Shown here piece after piece: positions 1 to 8,516 of a stretch of 64,000 nucleotides of DNA. This DNA comes from Duganella sacchari. GTDB taxonomy: Bacteria; Pseudomonadota; Gammaproteobacteria; Burkholderiales; Burkholderiaceae_D. Position 1 is the first letter of the stretch. Every line of letters begins with the position of its first letter. Under the pieces are notes generated by a model that did no database searches, had not been told where the DNA came from, and saw nothing but the letters and a program-made list of their open reading frames with translations. The DNA lies in the NCBI RefSeq assembly GCF_900143065.1, contig NZ_FRCX01000009.1, forward strand, positions 124,001-188,000. Direction: 5' to 3'. The position numbers and the translations under genes are program-made.

Positions 1-613
1 TCAGATTCTTTTGCCTTGCCTGCTCCGCCCAGTGCGCCGCGCCCAGCAAGCCCTGCTCTTCCGCCGCCACCGTCATGAACACCAGCGTAGCATCGAATTT
101 GTACCTGGCCATCACGCACGCCATTTCCATCACGGCCGCCGTGCCGGAGGCGTCATCGTTGGCGCCCGGCGCGTCGCCGCTGGCATCCATCACATCGGTA
201 TTGCGTGAATCGTAGTGGCCGCTGACCACGTACATGCGCTCCACCGAGGCCGCCTGCGTGCCCGGCAAGGTCGCCACCACGTTCACGATTTCCGTGGGAC
301 GGCTGATGCGTGCCGACACCGGCGCGATGTGACTATCAAACTCCACCTTGAGCGCCGTGCCCGCGCCGCAGCGCTCCAGTTCCGCCTTGATCCAGCGGCG
401 CGCGGCGCCAATGCCCTCGGTTTCGGAGACCGTGTCCGACATCGTGTGGCGCGTGCGGAAGCCCACCAGCTTGCGGATGGTGGCTTCTATGCGTACCGGG
501 GAAATTTCTTTGACGATCTGGTCGATCTGCGCCTGATGACGTTTGGTATCAGGTTCTGCGGCCGTGGCAGGTACGGCGATCAGCAGTGCCAGCGCGAGGG
601 GTTTGATCTGCAT
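1..613 (-). CDS. M28-family zinc metallopeptidase, N-terminal part (3' end outside window)
   Basis: Exported metallo-aminopeptidase or carboxypeptidase-like enzyme that would release amino acids from peptides in the periplasm or outside the cell. The first 204 residues are present; the C-terminus lies beyond the left edge. A signal peptide covers about residues 1-19 and ends AATAA. Co-catalytic zinc site elements are visible: GHYDSR (His133, Asp135), then PGANDDASG (Asp153 or 154) and AAEEQG (Glu185/186), which is the M28 order. Start chosen at the ATG directly before the hydrophobic leader. Substrate is not predictable. The ComEA-like gene 63 bp upstream is in the same direction and may be co-transcribed. 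Confidence 0.85.
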   Translation of the reverse strand, partial: MQIKPLALALLIAVPATAAEPDTKRHQAQIDQIVKEISPVRIEATIRKLVGFRTRHTMSDTVSETEGIGAARRWIKAELERCGAGTALKVEFDSHIAPVSARISRPTEIVNVVATLPGTQAASVERMYVVSGHYDSRNTDVMDASGDAPGANDDASGTAAVMEMACVMARYKFDATLVFMTVAAEEQGLLGAAHWAEQARQKNL

Positions 614-675
614 GCAGCGGTCTCCGGAGAATAGCCCGCGACGCTGTGGCCGCGGGCCGTTGGAAAACCACTATC

Positions 676-972
676 TTACTTGGAAGACTTGGCCGGCGCA
701 CCGTCTTTCGACTTGCCATTCACTTGCAAGCCAGCCTCGGACAGCTTGAGAGCATTCTTCTGGCCGATGCCTTTGACGCGCTGCTCCAGGTCGCCCCAGT
801 CCTTGAATTCACCCTTCTTGCGCTCTTCCAGGATGGCCTTGGTCTTGGCCGGCCCCAGGCCGCGGATGGCGTCCAGCGCGGCCGCATCGGCCTTGTTGAC
901 GTCAACCTGGGCCCAGGCCAGGGTCATGCTTGCGGCCAGCGTGGCAAGCGCCAGCAGTAGTTTCTTGTACAT
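676..972 (-). CDS. ComEA-like helix-hairpin-helix DNA-binding protein
   Basis: Small exported protein of 98 residues with a signal peptide (about 1-21, ending AWA) and one helix-hairpin-helix pair, VDVNKADAAALDAIRGLGPAKTK followed by LEQRVKGIGQKNA in shortened form around residues 23-80. This is the ComEA/Tfox family fold, which binds double-stranded DNA in the periplasm during natural transformation; in betaproteobacteria several short homologues exist and not all act in competence. The C-terminal tail is Lys/Ser rich. No other competence gene is adjacent, so a role in DNA uptake is family inference only. Confidence 0.8.
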   Translation of the reverse strand: MYKKLLLALATLAASMTLAWAQVDVNKADAAALDAIRGLGPAKTKAILEERKKGEFKDWGDLEQRVKGIGQKNALKLSEAGLQVNGKSKDGAPAKSSK

Positions 973-1084
973 AAGCGTCTCCGTTCAGTTGAACAAGGGC
1001 GACCATCGCACCTTGAACCACCTTAACGGCGGGCGGCCGCTGCACGGATGACAGCGGCCGCCTGACGCAGATCAAACCAGCCGC

Positions 1085-2332
1085 TTACGGCGGCGTGCCG
1101 TCGCTGATCCACTTGCCGATAATGGCGCGCTCATCCGCCGTCATGCCGGTCACATTCCCCTGCGGCATGATGGTGCTCTGCACCGCCACCTGGTTGATGC
1201 GCGCTGCCTGGCCGCGTATCAATGCTTCCGTATCCAGCCGTACGCCGCCATTGGCCAGCGAGGCCGAATGACAGCTCACGCAGCGTTGATTGATGATGGC
1301 CTGCACCTGCGGGAAGCGCAGCACCACCTGCACCTTCTTGTTGGCAAAGAAGGTGCCCACGGCCGTGCTGCCGCCATAGGTCCAGGTTCCCGTCGCCAGG
1401 CCGGAGGCCAGATTAAAGCTGCCGCTCAGCGTGGCCGTATGGCCGCCGCCGCTCAAGTCCAGCACAAAGCGGCCGCCCGCCGCAATGCCGGTCACGCCGT
1501 TCATATCGACATTGAAGGCGGCCGAGTGCAGCGCGCCGATCAGGGCGCCGTTGGCATCCACCGTCAGGGCCAGCGTGCCGCTGTCGCCGCCGCTGAGGCT
1601 ACCGTTGTAGTTGGCCGTAAATGCGGTGGCCGGCGTGCTCGGCGCGCTGCTGCCAAACGGAATGTACTCGATGCCGTTGCGGATCTTGTCCGCCACCAGC
1701 GCCTTGTTTTCCGCCGACTCCGAAAAGCCGAACAGCACGATCGCCCGGCTCAGCACGCGCCCGCCCGGGTTGGTGCCCTCCAGATTGCCGACGTGGAAGG
1801 CCAGCCCGGCCGCGTCCGGCGCGCGCTTGAGCACATTGGCATACAGCTGCGTGACGAACGCGGTGTTGTTCAGCGCGCCATAGGTGTCCGAGAACTCCCT
1901 GCTATCGATGAAGTTCTGCGCGATCTGCTCCAGGCTCAGGCCATTGTTCATGCCGTTGATCTGCGCGCCCAGTCCGGCCAAGTCCGGCACGCGGTTGAAC
2001 GCGGCCTGGTACAGACGGTACATCTGGCCAGGAATGCCGTCATCCACATCCAGCGACACCGTGGCATCGGCAAACTGCAGCAGCGCGCGCGCTGGCACCG
2101 CCTGCACCTGGCCGCTGACGTTGTCGGTCACGGTCAGACTGGCATTGGAGATGGTGTACTGGCTCAGATTGCCGGAAAACGTCGTATTCACTGCCGGTCC
2201 CGCATCCATGCGGACGCCGCCCTGGCGCAATTGGCTGGCGGTGGCGGCCGTGCTGCTGCTATCGGTACCGGCACCGCAACCGGCCAAGGCCAGCAGCACC
2301 AGCACACTGGCCAGTATGCGCTCCTGTTTCAT
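1085..2332 (-). CDS. Lipoprotein with DUF4214 domain and C-terminal cytochrome c-like heme motif
   Basis: Predicted envelope lipoprotein of 415 residues. The leader ends in a lipobox LAGC (Cys19). Residues about 100-210 carry two DUF4214-type repeats (RLYQAAFNRVPDLAG and LYANVLKRAPDAAG), a module common in secreted or surface-layer-associated proteins. A Gly/Thr-rich beta region follows, and the C-terminus has CVSCH with a later IMPQGNVTGM, as expected for a mono-heme c-type centre with a Met ligand. SD sequence AGGAGA precedes the ATG. The combination suggests a surface electron-transfer or cell-envelope protein; function unknown. It lies behind a terminator and is probably a separate transcription unit. 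Confidence 0.75.
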   Translation of the reverse strand: MKQERILASVLVLLALAGCGAGTDSSSTAATASQLRQGGVRMDAGPAVNTTFSGNLSQYTISNASLTVTDNVSGQVQAVPARALLQFADATVSLDVDDGIPGQMYRLYQAAFNRVPDLAGLGAQINGMNNGLSLEQIAQNFIDSREFSDTYGALNNTAFVTQLYANVLKRAPDAAGLAFHVGNLEGTNPGGRVLSRAIVLFGFSESAENKALVADKIRNGIEYIPFGSSAPSTPATAFTANYNGSLSGGDSGTLALTVDANGALIGALHSAAFNVDMNGVTGIAAGGRFVLDLSGGGHTATLSGSFNLASGLATGTWTYGGSTAVGTFFANKKVQVVLRFPQVQAIINQRCVSCHSASLANGGVRLDTEALIRGQAARINQVAVQSTIMPQGNVTGMTADERAIIGKWISDGTPP

Positions 2333-2357
2333 CGTGGGGATCTCCTGTCGTTAAGAT

Positions 2358-2389
2358 GAAAAAGAGCTGCCGGTGAGGCGACCGGCAGC
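2358..2389 (-). terminator. Rho-independent terminator downstream of rfaE1
   Basis: On the minus strand a 9-bp GC-rich stem (GCTGCCGGT / ACCGGCAGC) with a 6-nt loop is followed by TCTTTTT. It lies about 130 nt after the rfaE1 stop and just before the lipoprotein gene, so it should close the long housekeeping transcript. Confidence 0.7.
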
Positions 2390-2517
2390 AGCCCGTATGT
2401 CGGGTTGCCTGTGTATTCCCGCCGCACGCGCCAAGGTTCAATCCGGGCGTAAAAAAACCCGCACGGCGCGAACCGGGCAGGTTGTCGGGACGGTTGTCGG
2501 TGCAGGTTGTCGTGCGG

Positions 2518-3438
2518 TTAGCCGAACAGTTCCTCGTGCGTCACGGTGGCCGTGCCCAGCTTGCCGACCACGATGCCGCCGGCGCGGTTGGCGGTTTCCA
2601 CCGCGTCCTGCCAGCTGGCGCCGGCGCCCAGCATGCAGGCCATGGTGGCGATCACGGTGTCGCCCGCGCCGGAGACGTCAAACACCTCGCGCGCCTGCGC
2701 CGGCGTGTGGTATTGCGCGCCGTCGGTGTACAAGGTCATGCCCTCCTCCGAACGGGTCAGCAGCAAGGCGTCCAGCTTGAGCTCCGCGCGCAGCGCCTGC
2801 GCCTTGGCGGTCAGCTGCTCTTCGCTATTCCACGAACCGATGATACGCTTGAGTTCGGACTTGTTCGGCGTCAGCACGGTGGCGCCGGCATAGCGTGCGA
2901 AATCGTCGCCTTTCGGGTCGACCATCACCACCTTGCCCAGCGCGCGCGCGGACGCGATCATGTCAGCCACGGCCACCAGGCTGCCCTTGGCGTAGTCGGA
3001 CAGGATGATGACGTCGTAGTCGGCCAACAGCGCCTTGTACTGTTCCAGCTTGTCGCGCAACACGGTGTCGGTCGGCGGCTCTTCAAAGTCGATGCGTACC
3101 ATCTGCTGCTGGCGGCCGATCACGCGCAGCTTGATGATGGTGGAGATGGCTTCGTCGCGTTTCAGATAGCTGCGGATGCCGCCGCCTTCCAGCAGGCGCG
3201 TGACTTCATCGCCCGCCTCGTCGTCGCCGACGATGCCCAGCAGCCCGGCCTGCGCACCCAGCGCGGCGGCATTGCGCGACACGTTGGCGGCGCCCCCCAG
3301 ACGCGCTTCGCGCTTCTCGATGCGCACCACCGGCACCGGCGCTTCCGGCGAAATGCGGCTGACGTCACCGAACCAGTAACGGTCCAGCATCACATCGCCT
3401 ACCACCAGGATACGTACATTGTTCAAATTGGTCGTCAA
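2518..3438 (-). CDS. rfaE1: D-glycero-beta-D-manno-heptose-7-phosphate kinase
   Basis: Cytosolic PfkB/ribokinase-family kinase of 306 residues that phosphorylates heptose 7-phosphate at C1 in ADP-heptose synthesis for the LPS inner core. Visible: N-terminal ILVVGDVMLDRYWFG, the substrate-binding LGGAANVSRNAAALG, and the PfkB signature with the catalytic base in DVSGAGDT near residue 250. Length matches only the kinase half of E. coli HldE; the cytidylyltransferase half must be encoded elsewhere, the usual betaproteobacterial arrangement. It follows ugd by 14 bp, in one unit with lapA and lapB, all envelope polysaccharide or LPS functions. Confidence 0.93.
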   Translation of the reverse strand: MTTNLNNVRILVVGDVMLDRYWFGDVSRISPEAPVPVVRIEKREARLGGAANVSRNAAALGAQAGLLGIVGDDEAGDEVTRLLEGGGIRSYLKRDEAISTIIKLRVIGRQQQMVRIDFEEPPTDTVLRDKLEQYKALLADYDVIILSDYAKGSLVAVADMIASARALGKVVMVDPKGDDFARYAGATVLTPNKSELKRIIGSWNSEEQLTAKAQALRAELKLDALLLTRSEEGMTLYTDGAQYHTPAQAREVFDVSGAGDTVIATMACMLGAGASWQDAVETANRAGGIVVGKLGTATVTHEELFG

Positions 3439-3452
3439 GATTCAGCCTCGTA

Positions 3453-4820
3453 TCAGGTGCGGGTCAGGATGGAACGGCCGATGCCGTGGTATTCAAACGC
3501 GGCTTCCGCCATCACTTCCGGCTCGAACAGGTTACGGCCGTCGAAGATCACGGCTTGCTTGAGCGCCGTCTTGATCTTGTCGAAGTCCGGGCTGCGGAAG
3601 GCCTTCCATTCGGTGACGATGACCAGCGCTTCGGCGTCCGTCAGCGTGTCCATCGGGCTGGCGGCAAAGCGTACCCGCGCCAGCTCTTCCGGCGTCAGGT
3701 CCAGCGCCAGCACGCGTTTGGCTTCGGCCATCGCGACCGGGTCGTACACCGCCACCGTGGCGCCGGCGTCCAGCAACTGGCGCAGCAGCACGCGCGATGG
3801 CGCTTCGCGCATATCGTCGGTGTTCGGCTTGAAGGCCAGGCCCCACACGGCAAAGTGCTTGCCGCTCAAGTCGGCGCCAAAGCGCTTGATGACCTTCTGG
3901 CCCAGCACCAGCTTCTGCTTGTCGTTGACCGCTTCCACGGCGCGCAGGATCAGCAGGTCCTGCGAGTACTGGCGCGCGGTGCGTTCCAGCGCCTGCACGT
4001 CTTTCGGGAAGCAGGAACCGCCATAGCCGGCGCCCGCATACAGGAAGCTGTGGCCGATGCGCGGATCGGAGCCGATACCGTGACGCACCGCTTCAATGTC
4101 GGCGCCCACCTGGTCGGCCAGGTTGGCCAGTTCGTTCATGAACGAGATGCGGGTCGCCAGCATGGCATTGGCCGCGTACTTGGTGAACTCGGCGGAACGC
4201 ACGTCCATCCAGAAGGTGCGCTCGTGATTGCGGTTGAACGGCGCGTACAGCTTCTTCATCTTGGCGGCAGCTTTTTCGCCTTCCGCCGTGTTGTCATGGC
4301 CGATGACGATGCGGTCCGGACGCATGAAGTCTTCGACCGCCGCGCCCTCTTTGAGGAACTCCGGATTCGACACCACCGAGAAAGTGGCGGTGACGCCGCG
4401 CGCGCTGATCTCGTCCTGCAGCGCGGCTTTCACGCGGTCTGCGGTGCCGACCGGCACGGTGGATTTGTCGACGATGACCTTGTAGCCGGTCATGTGCTTG
4501 CCGATGTTGCGGGCGGCGGCCAGCACGTACTGCAGGTCGGCCGAGCCGTCTTCATCTGGCGGCGTGCCGACTGCGATGAACTGCACTTCACCGTGCGCCA
4601 CCGAGGCCGCAACGTCGGTCGAGAACTGGATACGGCCGGCAGCGCGGTTGCGCGCGACGACTTCTTCCAGGCCCGGTTCATGGATAGGAATGCCGCCGTT
4701 GTTCAGCAGATCGATTTTCTTCTGATCGACGTCGAGACAGAAAACGTCGTTACCCAGCTCCGCCAGACAGGCGCCAGTGACCAGACCTACATAGCCAGTG
4801 CCAATAATAGTAATCTTCAT
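3453..4820 (-). CDS. ugd: UDP-glucose 6-dehydrogenase
   Basis: Cytosolic NAD-dependent enzyme (455 residues) that oxidises UDP-glucose twice to UDP-glucuronate, a precursor of capsule, exopolysaccharide and LPS modifications. Residues 3-12 show the Rossmann motif IIGTGYVGLV; the catalytic thiol lies in GGSCFPKD, with the preceding conserved Lys/Asn segment FTKYAANAMLA. The C-terminal UDP-binding domain includes WGLAFKPNTDDMREAPS. Full length for the family. It starts 11 bp after lapB and is followed by rfaE1, so it is likely translated from the same mRNA. Confidence 0.95.
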   Translation of the reverse strand: MKITIIGTGYVGLVTGACLAELGNDVFCLDVDQKKIDLLNNGGIPIHEPGLEEVVARNRAAGRIQFSTDVAASVAHGEVQFIAVGTPPDEDGSADLQYVLAAARNIGKHMTGYKVIVDKSTVPVGTADRVKAALQDEISARGVTATFSVVSNPEFLKEGAAVEDFMRPDRIVIGHDNTAEGEKAAAKMKKLYAPFNRNHERTFWMDVRSAEFTKYAANAMLATRISFMNELANLADQVGADIEAVRHGIGSDPRIGHSFLYAGAGYGGSCFPKDVQALERTARQYSQDLLILRAVEAVNDKQKLVLGQKVIKRFGADLSGKHFAVWGLAFKPNTDDMREAPSRVLLRQLLDAGATVAVYDPVAMAEAKRVLALDLTPEELARVRFAASPMDTLTDAEALVIVTEWKAFRSPDFDKIKTALKQAVIFDGRNLFEPEVMAEAAFEYHGIGRSILTRT

Positions 4821-4831
4821 CGCGATACTCT

Positions 4832-6007
4832 TTAATTCATAACGTTAAGTTCTTCGGTGCGGCGCGGCGGGTAGGTCTCCCACTTGCTGCATCCCGGGCA
4901 CTGCCAGTAGAACTGGCGTGCTTTAAAGCCGCAGTGGCTGCACTGGTAGCGTGCCAGCTTCTGCGTATAACTGTGGACCAGATTCTTCACCATCGACAGC
5001 TCCGGCATCACATTGGCCGGTGCGTCCATCAGGCGCGCTTCCAGGAACTTGTCCAGGCCCAGCAAGGTGGGCGTGCGGCGCAGCTCATTCGACACCAGCT
5101 GCTTGGCGGCGTCCACGCCGTCCAGCTCCAGCACCGCCTTGTACACCACCTCCACCAGGTCGATCGACGAGGCCTGCTCCAGGTAGGACTTGAGCAGGTT
5201 CACGCCTTCCTGCGGGCGGCCAACCTTGGTGTAGCCATCCATGAGACGCTGAGCCACCAGCGCCACGTGCGGCACGCTGATCTGCTCGACGCGGCGCCAG
5301 GTCAGCAGCGCGCCTTCCAGATCGCCCTGCGCCAGCTGGGCATCGCCGGTCAGCAGCGTCGCGCGCACGTTGACGCGGTCCGCCTGCAGCGATTTATCCA
5401 GCAGCGCCAATGCCTGGTCGGGATGCATATGCACCAGCGCGTCCTGCGCCAGCTCGCAGTAGAACTGCGCGATTTCCTTCTGGCGCGAACCGGCGCCCGA
5501 TTCCTGCAGGCCGATGGCCGACTCGATCGCGCGCGGCCATTCTTTCTCGCGCTGGAAAATCTCCAGCAGCGCGCGGCGCGCCTGCGCCGAGTACTGGCCG
5601 TTGAGCAGCGTATTAAAGGTCTCTTCGGCGCGGTCCAGCAGGCCCGCCTTGAGGTAATCCATGCCCAGCTCATACTGCGCGTGTTCCTTCTGCTCCTGCG
5701 GCAGGTCGGGACGCGCCAGCAGGTTCTGGTGCACGCGGATCGCGCGCTCGGTCTCGCCGCGACGGCGGAACAGATGGCCCAGCGCGAAATGCATATCGGC
5801 CGATTCCGGGTCCAGCCGCACGATCTCGATAAACGCGTCGACCGCCTTGTCCGCCTGGTCGTTGAGCAGGAAGTTCAGGCCCTTGTAATAGCCACGCGGC
5901 AGCGTACGCGATTCCGACAGCAGCTGGCGGATATCCACGCGCGCCGCAACCCATCCCAGGCCAAAGAAGACCGGGATACCCAGTAACCACCAGAGTTCAA
6001 ATTCCAT
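4832..6007 (-). CDS. lapB: LPS assembly protein B (TPR protein with rubredoxin-like zinc domain)
   Basis: Inner-membrane-anchored adaptor (391 residues) that in E. coli links FtsH to LpxC proteolysis and so controls LPS output. One N-terminal membrane helix (WWLLGIPVFFGLGWVAA) is followed by TPR repeats from about residue 35 to 340 (for example FALGHLFRRRGETERAIRVH) and a C-terminal rubredoxin-like zinc knuckle with CSHCG and CPGCSKW. The pairing with lapA immediately upstream (21 bp) is the conserved arrangement. Length and domain order are standard. Confidence 0.93.
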   Translation of the reverse strand: MEFELWWLLGIPVFFGLGWVAARVDIRQLLSESRTLPRGYYKGLNFLLNDQADKAVDAFIEIVRLDPESADMHFALGHLFRRRGETERAIRVHQNLLARPDLPQEQKEHAQYELGMDYLKAGLLDRAEETFNTLLNGQYSAQARRALLEIFQREKEWPRAIESAIGLQESGAGSRQKEIAQFYCELAQDALVHMHPDQALALLDKSLQADRVNVRATLLTGDAQLAQGDLEGALLTWRRVEQISVPHVALVAQRLMDGYTKVGRPQEGVNLLKSYLEQASSIDLVEVVYKAVLELDGVDAAKQLVSNELRRTPTLLGLDKFLEARLMDAPANVMPELSMVKNLVHSYTQKLARYQCSHCGFKARQFYWQCPGCSKWETYPPRRTEELNVMN

Positions 6008-6028
6008 GCTGTGTGCTTTTGTTATTGT

Positions 6029-6331
6029 TTATTGTGTGTTCACGCTGTCCGGCTGCGGCGGTATGGTCGCCTGCTGTGCCGAGGCTTGCAGCGTATGGAT
6101 GGTCGTCTTGTGTTTGTTCGTTTCGCGGCGGTGGCGGAATACGGTGGGCGTCAGCGCCAGCACGCCCAGTACGGCGCCTGCGACAAAAAAGCCCAGCAGC
6201 ATTAGCACCAGCGGGCCGCGCAGCTCATAGTGCAGGAACAAGTGCAGATCGACTTCCTGCGAGTTCTTCAGCGCGAAGCCGAAAAACAGGATGAAGATGA
6301 TAAAACCGATAAAGGTGGAGATGAATTTCAT
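6029..6331 (-). CDS. lapA: LapA-domain inner membrane protein
   Basis: Small membrane protein of 100 residues with two transmembrane helices (about 4-22 and 41-65) and a cytoplasmic tail, partner of LapB in LPS assembly. The motif LKNSQEVDLHLFLHYELRGPLVLMLLG is LapA/DUF1049-like. An upstream in-frame start would place the N-terminus inside the ihfB terminator; I therefore chose the ATG at 6331, which gives the expected MKFIS leader. Family assignment is by motif and by the lapB neighbour. Confidence 0.85.
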   Translation of the reverse strand: MKFISTFIGFIIFILFFGFALKNSQEVDLHLFLHYELRGPLVLMLLGFFVAGAVLGVLALTPTVFRHRRETNKHKTTIHTLQASAQQATIPPQPDSVNTQ

Positions 6332-6384
6332 CAGCCAGAGTCCCTGTGTAGTTCCAAGGGTGCCAGTATCGCACCTCGGGCAAC

Positions 6385-6418
6385 AAAAAAAAAGCGGCAT
6401 CCCGAAGGACGCCGCTTT
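6385..6418 (-). terminator. Rho-independent terminator of ihfB
   Basis: On the minus strand AAAGCGGCGTCC and GGATGCCGCTTT form a stem (one internal mismatch) closed by a TTCG tetraloop and followed by a run of nine T. It lies 20 nt after the ihfB stop and 54 nt before the lapA start, separating the rpsA-ihfB transcript from lapA-lapB-ugd-rfaE1 unless read through. Confidence 0.85.
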
Positions 6419-6437
6419 GTTTAACTATTTGAATGCT

Positions 6438-6743
6438 TCAGTCCTCGATGATCGGTTGCCCGACCATCGCGTCAACCCGCTCGCGTAATTGCTTGCCAGG
6501 CTTGAAATGCGGCACCCGTTTTTCAGGCACCATCACCTTGTCACCCGACTTCGGATTACGTCCGATACGTGGCGGCCGGCTGTTGAGGGCAAAGCTGCCA
6601 AAACCGCGGATCTCGATGCGCTGACCAGTCGACAAGGCGTTGGTCATCGCATCCAGAATGGTCTTGACGGCATATTCCGCATCTTTGGCCACCAGCTGAG
6701 AATAACGCTCAGCCAGACGGTTTATGAGTTCGGACTTAGTCAT
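6438..6743 (-). CDS. ihfB: Integration host factor subunit beta
   Basis: Nucleoid protein of 101 residues that pairs with IhfA and bends DNA sharply at specific sites, affecting transcription, replication and recombination. The HU/IHF signature is visible (IEIRGFGSFALNSRPPRIGRNPKSGDKVMVPEKRVPHFKPGK in the family, here residues about 44-86), including the intercalating-proline region. N-terminus MTKSELINRLA is canonical. It lies 21 bp downstream of rpsA, as in most proteobacteria. Confidence 0.97.
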   Translation of the reverse strand: MTKSELINRLAERYSQLVAKDAEYAVKTILDAMTNALSTGQRIEIRGFGSFALNSRPPRIGRNPKSGDKVMVPEKRVPHFKPGKQLRERVDAMVGQPIIED

Positions 6744-6764
6744 CGACTAGTTCTTAATACTTGC

Positions 6765-8450
6765 TTAGTTCTTGTTGTCCAGCTTTGCTTTCAGCAGTGC
6801 GCCCAGGCTGGTGGTGCCCGAAGCAGCGTTGCTGTCAGCAGCGATGTTTTTCATCGCTTCAGCGGTGTCAGCCGAATCTTTGGCTTTGATCGACAGCTGG
6901 ATCGAACGTGCTTTACGGTCGATGTTGATCACCAGCGCTTCGACGGCATCGCCGACTTTCAGGTGGGTGCCAGCATCTTCCACGCGGTCACGCGAGATTT
7001 CCGAAGCGCGCAGGTAGCCTTCAACTTCTTCCGACAGCTGGATCACGGCGCCTTTAGGCTCAACCGATTTAACGGTACCGTTAACCAGTGCGCCTTTGTC
7101 GTTCATGGCGGCGAAGTTGTTGAATGGATCACCTTCCAGTTGCTTGACGCCCAGGGAAACGCGCTCACGCTCAACGTCGATCGCCAGAACCACGGCTTCC
7201 AGTTCGTCACCTTTCTTGAACTTGCGTACGGCTTCTTCGCCGGACTCAGTCCACGACAGGTCGGACAGGTGTACCAGGCCGTCGATGTTGCCAGCCAGAC
7301 CGATGAACACGCCGAAGTCGGTGATCGATTTGATCGCGCCTTTGACTTTGTCACCTTTCTTATGGGTCACGCCGAAGTCGTCCCATGGGTTGGCTTTGCA
7401 CTGTTTCATGCCCAGCGAGATACGGCGACGCTCTTCGTCGATCTCCAGAACCATCACTTCTACTTCGTCGCCCAGTTGAACAACTTTGTTTGGTGCGACG
7501 TTTTTGTTGGTCCAGTCCATTTCGGAAACGTGTACCAGGCCTTCGATGCCTTGTTCCACTTCAACGAACGCACCGTAGTCGGTCAGGTTGGTGACTTTAC
7601 CGAACAGGCGGGTGCCTTGTGGGTAACGACGCGACAGACCGGTCCATGGATCATCGCCCAGTTGTTTCACGCCCAGCGAAACACGGTTTTTCTCTTGATC
7701 GTATTTCAGGACTTTAGCGGTGATCTCTTGACCAACGGTCAGCACTTCCGATGGGTGACGCACACGACGCCATGCCAGGTCGGTGATGTGCAGCAGGCCG
7801 TCGATGCCGCCCAGATCCACGAACGCGCCGTAGTCGGTGATGTTTTTCACAACGCCGGTCACCACGGTGCCTTCTTTCAGCGTTTCCATCAGTTTCTGAC
7901 GCTCTTCGCCCATCGAAGCTTCGATGACAGCGCGGCGGGACAGAACCACGTTGTTACGCTTGCGGTCCAGTTTGATAACTTTGAATTCGAGGGTTTTGCC
8001 TTCGAATGGGGTGGTGTCTTTGACCGGACGGGTGTCGACCAGCGAACCTGGCAGGAAGGCACGGATGCCGTTGGTCAGAACGGTCAGGCCGCCCTTGACT
8101 TTGCCATTCACGGTACCGACGACGATCTCGCCCGATTCCATGGCTTTTTCCAGTGCCAGCCACGAAGCCAGACGCTTGGCTTTGTCGCGCGACAGGATGG
8201 TATCGCCGAAACCATTTTCCAGCGATTCGATGGCCACGGAAACGAAGTCACCTACTTTGACTTCCAGTTCGCCTTGGTCATTTTTGAATTCTTCAACAGG
8301 GATGAATGCTTCCGATTTCAGGCCGGCGTTGACGATCACGAAGTTGTGATCCAGACGAACGACTTCAGCCGAGATCACTTCGCCCGAACGCATGTCTTGA
8401 CGCGACAGGGACTCTTCGAAGAGGGCTGCAAAACTTTCCATATTAGACAT
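6765..8450 (-). CDS. rpsA: 30S ribosomal protein S1
   Basis: mRNA-binding ribosomal protein of 561 residues that unfolds structured leaders and delivers mRNA to the 30S decoding site. Six S1 OB-fold repeats are evident; typical blocks are VKNITDYGAFVDLGGIDGLLH, VTNLTDYGAFVEVEQGIEGLVH and IKSITDFGVFIGLAGNIDGLVH (each shown here as family pattern). Codon use is visibly biased to fewer synonymous choices than neighbours, as expected for a highly expressed gene. Located between cmk (66 bp) and ihfB, the standard order. Confidence 0.97.
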   Translation of the reverse strand: MSNMESFAALFEESLSRQDMRSGEVISAEVVRLDHNFVIVNAGLKSEAFIPVEEFKNDQGELEVKVGDFVSVAIESLENGFGDTILSRDKAKRLASWLALEKAMESGEIVVGTVNGKVKGGLTVLTNGIRAFLPGSLVDTRPVKDTTPFEGKTLEFKVIKLDRKRNNVVLSRRAVIEASMGEERQKLMETLKEGTVVTGVVKNITDYGAFVDLGGIDGLLHITDLAWRRVRHPSEVLTVGQEITAKVLKYDQEKNRVSLGVKQLGDDPWTGLSRRYPQGTRLFGKVTNLTDYGAFVEVEQGIEGLVHVSEMDWTNKNVAPNKVVQLGDEVEVMVLEIDEERRRISLGMKQCKANPWDDFGVTHKKGDKVKGAIKSITDFGVFIGLAGNIDGLVHLSDLSWTESGEEAVRKFKKGDELEAVVLAIDVERERVSLGVKQLEGDPFNNFAAMNDKGALVNGTVKSVEPKGAVIQLSEEVEGYLRASEISRDRVEDAGTHLKVGDAVEALVINIDRKARSIQLSIKAKDSADTAEAMKNIAADSNAASGTTSLGALLKAKLDNKN

Positions 8451-8516
8451 TGTATTTCCAGGTTACCAGTAAGGCCCGCGGGTTGCGGCTTCAACTGGGT
8501 TAGGTTAATAAAATTA

